Shown here in pieces: positions 1 to 5,740 of a DNA stretch of 8,138 nucleotides. Positions within the stretch are counted from its first letter, which is position 1; each line of letters begins with the position of its first letter. Origin of the DNA: Actinomycetes bacterium (lineage in GTDB: Bacteria; Actinomycetota; Coriobacteriia; Coriobacteriales; Eggerthellaceae); NCBI GenBank assembly GCA_023395755.1, contig JAEWYG010000043.1, forward strand, positions 1-8,138, written 5' to 3'. The notes under the pieces are model-generated. The model was not told the DNA's origin and made no database searches. It saw nothing but the letters and a program-made list of their open reading frames with translations. A program made the position numbers and the translations under genes.

Positions 1-201
1 CATCTCGAACTGCTCGCGAGAATCTTTGTCGACGTGCGGACCGCGGACGACGCAGTATAAGTTGCGCTCCGTCGGCAGCGGAATCGGACCGGACACTTTG
101 GCACCCGTCTTCTGCGCGGTATCGACAATGAGCTTCGTGGACTGGTCCACGATCTCATGATCGTACCCCTTCAAGCGGATGCGAATCTTCTGATTAGCCA
201 C
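1..201 (-). CDS. rpsJ: 30S ribosomal protein S10 (5' part only)
   Basis: S10 is part of the head of the 30S subunit and, as NusE, also joins transcription antitermination complexes. The visible 67 residues begin (M)ANQKIRIRLKGYDHE and include TGAKVSGPIPLP and PHVDKDSREQFEM, which follow the bacterial S10 sequence closely. The full protein is usually about 102 residues, so roughly the last third lies beyond the left edge. The start is a GTG (201..199) preceded by GGAGGT at 214..209 with a 7-nt spacer; no ATG is available nearby. It lies 33 bp after fusA on the same strand, so it is very probably cotranscribed with the str genes. The S10 operon normally continues with rplC, rplD and so on, which would lie outside this window. 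Confidence 0.97.
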   Translation of the reverse strand, partial: MANQKIRIRLKGYDHEIVDQSTKLIVDTAQKTGAKVSGPIPLPTERNLYCVVRGPHVDKDSREQFEM

Positions 202-234
202 TTACCTTACCTCCGTTATTCAGGTCGCGCGCGC

Positions 235-2355
235 TTACGCGTTCCCGCCGGCCTTGCTGACAATTTCCTCTGCCACGTTCTTTGGCACGGCCTCGTACGA
301 ATCAAACTGCATCGTATACGAAGCACGACCCTGCGTCGTGGAACGCAGGTCGGTAGCATAGCCGAACATCTCGGACAGCGGGACCTTCGCCTTAATGGTT
401 TTCGCGTTACCGCGATCGCCCATGCCCTGGATCTGGCCACGACGACTGGACAGGTTGCCCATAACGTCACCCATGTACTCCTCAGGAGTCTCAACCTCAA
501 CGGCCATCATCGGCTCAAGGATAACCGAGCCACCCTTCTTCAGTGCGTCTTTGATAGCCATAGAACCGGCCACCTTAAACGCCGCTTCAGAAGAGTCAAC
601 CTCATGATAGGAGCCATCAACGAGCTCAACACGCACATCCACAACCGGGTATCCCGCCAAAACGCCCGAATTCAGCGCTTCTTGGATGCCACGATCGATA
701 GGCGTGACGTATTCCTTAGGTACAGAACCGCCCACAGTCTTGTTCTCGAACACATAGCCCTTGCCAGCCTCTTCCTGCGGATACATATTAATAACCGCAT
801 GGCCGTACTGACCACGACCGCCGGACTGACGCACAAACTTACCTTCGGCACCCAAAACCGGCTTAGTAGCCGTCTCGCGGTAGGCCACCTGCGGTTTACC
901 GACGTTAGCTTCAACCTTAAACTCGCGAAGCAGACGGTCAACAATAATCTCGAGGTGCAACTCACCCATACCAGCGATGATGGTCTGACCTGTTTCCTGA
1001 TTGGTGGACACACGGAACGTCGGGTCTTCCTCGGCGAGCTTCTGCAGCGCCACACCCATCTTGTCCTGCTCGGCCTTCGTCTTCGGCTCAACAGCGATGT
1101 CGATAACCGGATCGGCGAATTCCATGGACTCGAGGATAATGGGGTTCTTCTCGTCGCAGAGCGTGTCGCCAGTGGACGTGTCTTTTAGGCCCACGACAGC
1201 AACGATGTCGCCCGCGGCACAGCCATCGATATCAACACGCTGATTCGAATGCATCTGCAGCAAACGTCCGATACGCTCTTTCTTGTCCTTGCTGGCGTTG
1301 AGCACATACGAACCGGAGTCGAGTCGGCCCGAGTACACGCGCAGATAGGTAAGCTTACCCACAAACGGATCCGTCATAATTTTGAAAGCCAGGGAAGAGA
1401 ACGGCGCCTTCAAATCGGAGGGACGCTCGTCTTCTTCGCCCGTGTTGGGGTTGATACCCTTGATGGCGGGAACATCGGTCGGCGCAGGCATATAATCCAC
1501 GACAGCGTCGAGCAGTTCCTGCACACCCTTGTTTTTGTAGGATGAGCCTACAAACACCGGGTGAATCTTGCAATCAATAGTACCTTTGCGGATGGCGGCC
1601 TTAAACTCGTCGACCGTCACCTCTTCCTCCATAAGCACTTTCTCCATGAGGGCATCATCGCAATCGGCAGCAGCCTCAAGCAGCTCCTGGCGGCGCAGCT
1701 CAGCCTCCTCAGCGAACTCGGCCGGGATAGCATCCATAACCTCGGGGTAGGTCATGCCCTTGTCGTCGGCCTTGAAGTCCCATGCCTCCATGGTTACGAG
1801 GTCAATAACGCCCCAGAAGTTGTCCTCGGCACCCATGGGCATCTGCGCGGCGATAGCCGGCGCACCCAAGCGGTCTCTCATGGTTTCAATGGCGTGGAAG
1901 AAGTCCGCACCAACGCGGTCGTACTTATTGATGTAAGCGATGCGAGGCACGCCGTAGCGGCTAGCCTGACGCCACACCGTCTCAGACTGCGGCTGCACAC
2001 CAGCAACAGCGTCGAACACCGCAACGGCACCGTCAAGTACGCGAAGCGAGCGCTCAACCTCAGCAGTAAAGTCAACGTGGCCGGGCGTGTCGATAATCTG
2101 AAAACGATATTCTTTACCGTTTTCAGCACCACCGGGATACTTCCAGAAGCACGTGGTAGCAGCGGCGGTAATGGTTACGCCACGCTCTTGCTCCTGCACC
2201 ATCCAGTCCATCGTTGCGGCACCGTCGTGCACTTCGCCGATCTTGTGGGTCTTGCCCGTGTAGTAAAGGATGCGCTCGGTCGTTGTCGTTTTGCCCGCAT
2301 CAATGTGGGCCATAATACCGATATTGCGCGTATCTTGTAAACTCAGTTTAGCCAT
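235..2355 (-). CDS. fusA: Elongation factor G
   Basis: EF-G is the cytoplasmic GTPase that drives tRNA-mRNA translocation and, with RRF, ribosome recycling. The product is 706 residues, a normal length. GTPase motifs are in order: AHIDAGKT (17-24, P-loop), RGVTI (59-63, switch I), DTPGH (89-93, switch II with catalytic His93), NKYD (143-146, base recognition) and GSSYKNKG (270-277). Domain II follows (about 318-400), then domain III with GMGELHLEI (462-470). Domain IV carries SGGRGQYGH (511-519) and the tip loop YHEVDSSEAAF (583-593), which enters the decoding centre. Domain V has EPMMAVEVETPEEYMGDV (614-631). The open frame continues upstream, but the start is the ATG at 2355 because the family N-terminus MAKLSLQDTRNIG begins there, with GGAG at 2364..2361. 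It begins 19 bp after rpsG. NKYD is slightly unusual, since EF-G commonly has NKMD. Confidence 0.98.
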   Translation of the reverse strand: MAKLSLQDTRNIGIMAHIDAGKTTTTERILYYTGKTHKIGEVHDGAATMDWMVQEQERGVTITAAATTCFWKYPGGAENGKEYRFQIIDTPGHVDFTAEVERSLRVLDGAVAVFDAVAGVQPQSETVWRQASRYGVPRIAYINKYDRVGADFFHAIETMRDRLGAPAIAAQMPMGAEDNFWGVIDLVTMEAWDFKADDKGMTYPEVMDAIPAEFAEEAELRRQELLEAAADCDDALMEKVLMEEEVTVDEFKAAIRKGTIDCKIHPVFVGSSYKNKGVQELLDAVVDYMPAPTDVPAIKGINPNTGEEDERPSDLKAPFSSLAFKIMTDPFVGKLTYLRVYSGRLDSGSYVLNASKDKKERIGRLLQMHSNQRVDIDGCAAGDIVAVVGLKDTSTGDTLCDEKNPIILESMEFADPVIDIAVEPKTKAEQDKMGVALQKLAEEDPTFRVSTNQETGQTIIAGMGELHLEIIVDRLLREFKVEANVGKPQVAYRETATKPVLGAEGKFVRQSGGRGQYGHAVINMYPQEEAGKGYVFENKTVGGSVPKEYVTPIDRGIQEALNSGVLAGYPVVDVRVELVDGSYHEVDSSEAAFKVAGSMAIKDALKKGGSVILEPMMAVEVETPEEYMGDVMGNLSSRRGQIQGMGDRGNAKTIKAKVPLSEMFGYATDLRSTTQGRASYTMQFDSYEAVPKNVAEEIVSKAGGNA

Positions 2356-2374
2356 GTAAGCTCCACACCTTCCT

Positions 2375-2845
2375 CTAGAAGCGGTAGTGCGAGAATGCGC
2401 GGTTGGACTCTGCCATCTTATACAAATCCTCACGCTTCTTAACCGAGGCACCCGCGTTCTCGGAGGCATCCATAATCTCAGCGGCAAGGCGCTCTTTCAT
2501 GGTGTGCTCCTTGCGCTTACGCGAGAAATCAACCATCCAGCGGATGGCTAACGTAGTAGCACGACGGGAGTTAACTTCCATCGGCACCTGATAGGTGGCA
2601 CCGCCAACGCGCTTCGGCTTTACCTCGAGGGTCGGGCGAACGTTGTCCATGGCCTTCTTGAACACAGCCAGCGGATCGCCGCCGGTCTTCTGTTCAACGA
2701 TGGCAAATGCGCCGTAAACGATGTTCTCGGCGGTGGCTTTCTTGCCGTCAAGCAGGATCTTGTTGATCAGCTGCGTGACAAGGCGGTTGTTGTACTGTGC
2801 GTCCGGTTGTACTTCACGGCGGACGGCTGCTGCACGACGCGGCAT
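2375..2845 (-). CDS. rpsG: 30S ribosomal protein S7
   Basis: S7 nucleates assembly of the 30S head by binding the 3' domain of 16S rRNA and lies near the E site. The 156-residue product has the family's MPRR start, the stretch LINKILLDGKKATAE, the segment ALAVFKK-like DPLAVFKKAMDNVRP, and VPMEVNSRRATTLAIRW; it ends SNRAFSHYRF. Length matches typical S7. The ATG at 2845 has AAGGAG at 2857..2852 with a 6-nt spacer. It is the second gene of the str operon, between rpsL (118 bp upstream) and fusA (19 bp downstream). In E. coli S7 represses its own operon by binding the rpsL-rpsG spacer. The spacer here is similarly long and can fold, so similar control is possible but not shown. Confidence 0.98.
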   Translation of the reverse strand: MPRRAAAVRREVQPDAQYNNRLVTQLINKILLDGKKATAENIVYGAFAIVEQKTGGDPLAVFKKAMDNVRPTLEVKPKRVGGATYQVPMEVNSRRATTLAIRWMVDFSRKRKEHTMKERLAAEIMDASENAGASVKKREDLYKMAESNRAFSHYRF

Positions 2846-2963
2846 GTATTACTCCTTCATGTTCCTGCGCGCTTCGAGACGGCTTTCAATCCGTCCATTA
2901 GGCCCCGCGATCATCCCCCTTTGGGCGATTGCGGTTTCGCGGCCCGCGCGTCTTAGTGGTTGA
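2846..2963 (-). promoter_or_regulatory. rpsL-rpsG intercistronic region with two predicted hairpins
   Basis: This spacer is 118 bp, while the other str gaps are 19 and 33 bp. On the transcribed (minus) strand it can form a large hairpin at 2905-2942: a 6-bp outer stem CCGCGA/TCGCGG, then an internal loop, then an inner stem 2913-2919/2923-2929 with one mismatch and a 3-nt loop. A second hairpin lies at 2878-2895, with 5-bp arms GACGG/CCGTC and an 8-nt loop. The S7 ribosome binding site (2857..2852) follows. There is no U-run, so it does not look like a terminator. Its position matches the S7 autoregulatory site known in E. coli. Whether S7 binds here is inference; pairing was done by eye. Confidence 0.45.
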
Positions 2964-3335
2964 CTATTTAGGGCGCTTGGTACCGTAGCGGCTACGAGCC
3001 TGACGACGGCTGTCAACAGCCGAGCAGTCCAAAGCAGCGCGGATAACCTTATAGCGCACACCGGGGAGGTCCTTTACACGACCACCGCGGATAAGCACCA
3101 TCGAGTGCTCCTGCAGGTTGTGACCAATGCCCGGGATATAGGCGGTCACTTCCATGCCGTTTACCAGACGTACACGGCAAACCTTACGAAGAGCCGAGTT
3201 CGGTTTCTTCGGCGTCGTCGTGTACACGCGGGTGCATACGCCACGCTTCTGCGGGTTGCCCTTCAGAGCCGGCGTCTTCTTCTTGTCGACCGACTGGTGG
3301 CGGCCCTTGCGGACCAACTGGTTAATAGTAGGCAA
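2964..3335 (-). CDS. rpsL: 30S ribosomal protein S12
   Basis: S12 sits at the 30S decoding centre and controls tRNA selection accuracy. The 123-residue product matches family length and carries the conserved segments TINQLVRKGR, TTPKKPNSALRKVCRVRL, GGRVKDLPGVRY and ALDCSAVDSRRQARSRYG, with the C-terminal KRPK. The lysines of TPKKPNS and RVKDLP, where streptomycin-resistance changes classically fall, are the wild-type residues, so no S12-based resistance is visible. The start is TTG (3335..3333), the codon immediately before PTINQL; AAGGAG at 3348..3343 lies 7 nt upstream and fixes it. It is the first gene of the str operon, preceded by its promoter at 3467-3495. Confidence 0.98.
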   Translation of the reverse strand: MPTINQLVRKGRHQSVDKKKTPALKGNPQKRGVCTRVYTTTPKKPNSALRKVCRVRLVNGMEVTAYIPGIGHNLQEHSMVLIRGGRVKDLPGVRYKVIRAALDCSAVDSRRQARSRYGTKRPK

Positions 3336-3466
3336 AGCTTCTCTCCTTCTACCTCTTGCTTCGATTACCTATATATAGATAGACAATCGCCTTTTGCATA
3401 CGCTTCCCTGTGCGTTCAGCTGGTACGCACATGAAAACTTGACGCCCATAAAAGGCGCGATCGAGA
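3336..3466 (-). promoter_or_regulatory. Leader of the str operon mRNA with two hairpins
   Basis: The untranslated leader between the predicted promoter and the rpsL TTG start is about 125 nt. It contains an inverted repeat GTGCGT/ACGCAC (3410-3415 and 3425-3430, 9-nt loop). It also holds a symmetrical AT-rich hairpin at 3362-3389: CGATT/AATCG, a 2x2 internal loop, CTAT/ATAG and a 6-nt loop, ending about 13 nt before the Shine-Dalgarno. Neither is followed by a U-run. They may affect mRNA stability or ribosome access; no known riboswitch or ribosomal-protein leader was recognised. Confidence 0.4.
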
Positions 3467-3495
3467 ACTCTACCACCGGCCATCAGGCTTGTCAA
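3467..3495 (-). promoter_or_regulatory. sigma70-type promoter of the str operon
   Basis: On the minus strand a perfect -35 TTGACA (3495..3490) is separated by exactly 17 nt from -10 TAGAGT (3472..3467, 4 of 6 matches to TATAAT). TGG directly precedes the -10, giving an extended -10. Transcription would start near 3460. It is the best consensus promoter in the window, as expected for highly expressed ribosomal genes, and it puts rpsL first in its transcription unit. Confidence 0.75.
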
Positions 3496-3601
3496 ACGCC
3501 ACGCACCCGGGAGTATCTATTATCACAGGATCATGTTCATGCTGATGGAAGAGGCTATTTTCTCAAGTTCCTCACAGAATACGATATTTTCAGCACATTA
3601 T
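3496..3601. other. Spacer between toxin gene and str promoter, nothing recognised
   Basis: About 106 bp between the toxin stop and the -35 of the str promoter. I see no gene, no tRNA, and no hairpin followed by a T-run, so there is no visible terminator for the toxin gene. Toxin-antitoxin transcripts could therefore run into the str operon. Confidence 0.4.
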
Positions 3602-4114
3602 TTATAGGAAGGGTTTCGGACGAGTGGCCTCTAGCAAGCGTATGGCTTCTTGCACTGAAACCGTTGCCACAAGGCTATGGCAGCAGAATCGCTCGTCACT
3701 GGTCACCAAGTAGTCTGCGTCTGCGCGTCGAACAGCAGACGCGATGAAGTTATCTTCGAAATCTTCGTGAATCGACCGATAGACTATCGATTGCAGCGCC
3801 TCACCCCTTCCCATCGGCACGACCTGGGATACGTCGAGCATAACTCTCAAACAGGACCATGCTGTCTCGGTCGCAGCAGCCGAAAGAGACTCGGTAATGG
3901 TGATACCTTCCGCACGGAGCGAACGTTTCAACTGCAAAGGTATCAGATAGAAAACATCTTTAAGAGTGGTCGATGCCGCATAAAGCACGACATCTTTCCG
4001 AACAAACGCTTCCGCTAATAGCTCCTTTGTACGACCATGGCTTTCGCCACGGTCAAGAAAGTAATCAAGCCACACATTGGTATCCAGAAGAAGCTTCATA
4101 AAAACATCGCTCAT
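3602..4114 (-). CDS. PIN-domain toxin of a type II toxin-antitoxin module
   Basis: PIN-domain toxins are small metal-dependent ribonucleases; VapC-type members cut tRNA or rRNA. The 170-residue product begins with the PIN strand and first acidic residue in KLLLDTNVWLDYF (D11, with T12 and N13). A central Asp53 lies in TLKDVFYL, the usual place of the second acidic residue. The C-terminal signature DFEDNFIASA (118-127) is followed by ADYLVTSDERF (133-143), giving D118/D121 and D140. This DFED plus vTsD pattern resembles the PIN_3 branch more than classic VapC. The ATG at 4114 overlaps the antitoxin stop as ATGA, so translation is probably coupled; no strong ribosome binding site of its own is seen. 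A start at Met6 (4099) would give the more canonical MKLLLDTN. The RNA target cannot be read from the sequence. Confidence 0.82.
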   Translation of the reverse strand: MSDVFMKLLLDTNVWLDYFLDRGESHGRTKELLAEAFVRKDVVLYAASTTLKDVFYLIPLQLKRSLRAEGITITESLSAAATETAWSCLRVMLDVSQVVPMGRGEALQSIVYRSIHEDFEDNFIASAVRRADADYLVTSDERFCCHSLVATVSVQEAIRLLEATRPKPFL

Positions 4115-4461
4115 CGAGACATCATCTCGTTGAGCATCTCCTCATACATTTCCTCACTCAGTTCTTTATAGGGCGTTCTTTCGAGAGCAGTCGGCACCGC
4201 GAGGCCGTGATCTTTGAAGAAATTCTCCCAAATGTGCGAACCTTCTTCGACAAGAGCGAGCCCGCGCTGGCGCTCAGCGTCTTCCTCTGCATCGGTAGTA
4301 CTTCGCTTGCGCAGAGGCACAGGAAGATCGCCCGTCTCGTCGACGTATTCCCAAACGGCGCGCACCACTTGGGAGGGCGTGAAACCTTTGCGGGCGATAA
4401 CCTCGTCGCCCCGTTGCTTGAGATCGCTGTCTATTCTTATGTTCATCTGAACCGCCGTCAT
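4111..4461 (-). CDS. RelB/DinJ-like ribbon-helix-helix antitoxin
   Basis: This is the probable antitoxin partner and autorepressor of the PIN toxin. The 116-residue product has a typical RelB/DinJ N-terminus: strand MNIRIDSDLKQ (6-16), a helix with the GFTPSQVVRAVWEYV segment (26-40), then GDLPVPLRK (44-52). This forms a DNA-binding ribbon-helix-helix dimer. The rest (about 56-116) is charged and probably helical, with a short EEMYEEMLNEMM tail, suiting a toxin-binding region. The ATG at 4461 was chosen because GGAGGT lies at 4470..4465, though the spacer is only 3 nt; starting at Met6 would leave it too far away. The stop codon overlaps the toxin start. A 33-bp palindrome upstream is the likely operator. 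RelB/DinJ antitoxins are best known with RelE/YafQ toxins, so the PIN partner is notable. Confidence 0.8.
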   Translation of the reverse strand: MTAVQMNIRIDSDLKQRGDEVIARKGFTPSQVVRAVWEYVDETGDLPVPLRKRSTTDAEEDAERQRGLALVEEGSHIWENFFKDHGLAVPTALERTPYKELSEEMYEEMLNEMMSR

Positions 4462-4481
4462 AGTACCTCCATCCTAAAAAG

Positions 4482-4514
4482 TCAAAGGGTGCTATACAGT
4501 ATAGCACCCTTTGA
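4482..4514 (-). promoter_or_regulatory. 33-bp perfect palindrome, likely toxin-antitoxin operator
   Basis: Arms of 16 bp, TCAAAGGGTGCTATAC and its exact complement, flank a single central A. The palindrome covers the -10 element and probable start site of the antitoxin promoter and ends 20 bp before the antitoxin ATG. Such perfect dyads are the usual binding sites of ribbon-helix-helix antitoxins, so autorepression is the natural reading. As RNA from the minus strand it is also a strong stem followed by CTTTTT, so it could act as a rho-independent terminator for transcripts arriving from the peptidase gene. Both roles are possible together. Confidence 0.8.
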
Positions 4515-4527
4515 TGGAGGGAGTCAT
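4498..4527 (-). promoter_or_regulatory. Promoter of the toxin-antitoxin operon
   Basis: On the minus strand: -35 ATGACT (4527..4522, 4 of 6 matches), an 18-nt spacer, and -10 TATACT (4503..4498, 5 of 6) with TGC just before it, an extended -10. The start would be near 4491, inside the right half of the palindrome, giving a leader of about 30 nt. Overlap of -10 and operator explains how the antitoxin would repress it. Confidence 0.6.
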
Positions 4528-4626
4528 CAAGCCGTACGGAACCTATTGTGCTATGCGTCCGCTTTAGTGTCGGCGTACTAGCTAGTGTCTGCCTGCTGTC
4601 TCATTGTCGTACCGCCTTGCACGACT
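4515..4626. other. Spacer between peptidase gene and TA operator
   Basis: 112 bp with no gene. It contains the inverted repeat TTGATG/CATCAA (4511-4516 and 4525-4530), which overlaps the palindrome edge, and a 10-bp palindrome ACTAGCTAGT (4577-4586). No separate terminator for the peptidase gene was found here, which leaves the 4482-4514 hairpin as the only candidate. Confidence 0.4.
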
Positions 4627-5739
4627 CTACTTGGCCCCTTCGGCAACGAGAGCCTCTACAAGACGGGCTGAATTCTCCAGATCGACAACAGCAATATACT
4701 CATCAAGCGAATGGAAGTTTGACATACCAACGCTAAGCGTAACGGGACGCACGCCACAAGCGGCGAGCACGTTGGCATCGGCACCACCGCCAGAGTGATG
4801 GAAATGCGGCTCGAGACCAGCAGACGCAACCGCGCGAACGATGGCTTGAACAAGGGGGTCATGCTCATCGTAAAGTACAGCGTCATAGCTCTTTTCCCAC
4901 TCGATATCCACCGAGCCACCAAAGCGCGCGGCTGCCGCTTCAAGAGCAGCCGCCATGGCATCACGCTGAGCATTGATGCGATCCGTATAAAGCGAACGAC
5001 ACTCCCCCGCAAGCATGCAGGTATCGGGCACGACATTTGTCTCGCGACCACCTTCAATGATGCCAATGTTTGCCGTAGTGGCCTCATCTAAGCGTCCCAA
5101 AGGCATAGCTTCAATAGCTGCAGCCGCCATACGAATAGCCGAAATACCCGCTTCAGGAACAACGCCCGCATGCGATGCGCGGCCATGGAATACCGCCTGC
5201 ATAGCATAGTGGCAAGGAGCACCAGTGATAATGGTTCCGGGGGCTCCGTCAGCATCGAGCACGTAACAAGGAGCACCCACGGGCAGCTCATCAACCCCCA
5301 GAGCGCTAGACCCCAACAGGTGCAACTCTTCGCAGGTGGTCAGCAGTACCGTGACATCTGGGCGCGGCAACCCCGCCTCGAGGACTGAGCGTACCCCCTC
5401 GAAAATAGCTGCCACCCCTGCTTTATCGTCGGCTCCCAGAATGGTGTCACCAACCGAGCGCACAACACCGTCCACTACAATAGGCTCGACACCCACGCAC
5501 GGCTCAACGGTATCCATATGGGCCGACAATACGATATGCCCTGTAGTCGTGCCAGGAAGATACGCGATAAGATTTCCGGTGTCAGAACCTGTTTGCTTAG
5601 CCGAATCGTCAAAACGCACCGAGAAACCCAGGCTACGCAACTCCTCGGCACACCGTAGCGCCATCGCGCCTTCACTGCGCGAAGGACTCTCAATGCGAAC
5701 GAGGTCGCAGAATAAATCGAGTAGACGTGTCGGGTTCAT
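4627..5739 (-). CDS. M20-family metallopeptidase, PepT-like
   Basis: A probable cytoplasmic two-metal (zinc) aminopeptidase acting on short peptides; no signal peptide is seen. Counting from the chosen start (370 residues), the family motifs are all present: SAHMDT with metal ligand His74 and Asp76, GADDKAG with bridging Asp104, TTCEE with catalytic Glu137 and ligand Glu138, LDADG with ligand Asp162, the dimerisation-domain ASHAG with His190, and FHSLDEY with ligand His343. The lid domain lies around 175-285. Length fits the shorter PepT-like group better than classic tripeptidase PepT, which is over 400. A TTG at 5751 would add four residues, but ATG 5739 has GGAG 6 nt upstream (5749..5746), inside the end of ppaC. 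Only one base separates it from the ppaC stop, so the two are cotranscribed and likely translationally coupled. Substrate is uncertain. Confidence 0.9.
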   Translation of the reverse strand: MNPTRLLDLFCDLVRIESPSRSEGAMALRCAEELRSLGFSVRFDDSAKQTGSDTGNLIAYLPGTTTGHIVLSAHMDTVEPCVGVEPIVVDGVVRSVGDTILGADDKAGVAAIFEGVRSVLEAGLPRPDVTVLLTTCEELHLLGSSALGVDELPVGAPCYVLDADGAPGTIITGAPCHYAMQAVFHGRASHAGVVPEAGISAIRMAAAAIEAMPLGRLDEATTANIGIIEGGRETNVVPDTCMLAGECRSLYTDRINAQRDAMAAALEAAAARFGGSVDIEWEKSYDAVLYDEHDPLVQAIVRAVASAGLEPHFHHSGGGADANVLAACGVRPVTLSVGMSNFHSLDEYIAVVDLENSARLVEALVAEGAK

Positions 5740-5740
5740 G

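Noticed and set aside
157..1188. Long plus-strand open frame of 343 codons opposite fusA, and another of 259 codons at 1561-2340
   Set aside because: Both are antisense to the strongly conserved EF-G gene, have no recognisable domain, and arise from its codon usage.
2356..2487. Extended fusA start giving 750 residues
   Set aside because: The extra 44 residues overlap the rpsG coding region in another frame and do not resemble EF-G; ATG 2355 has a ribosome binding site and the family N-terminus.
3602..4018. Plus-strand frames opposite the toxin gene
   Set aside because: They lack family motifs, while the minus strand shows a complete PIN-domain pattern and ATGA coupling to the antitoxin.
4577..4586. 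10-bp palindrome ACTAGCTAGT
   Set aside because: Short and isolated, with no promoter or gene start beside it; likely chance.
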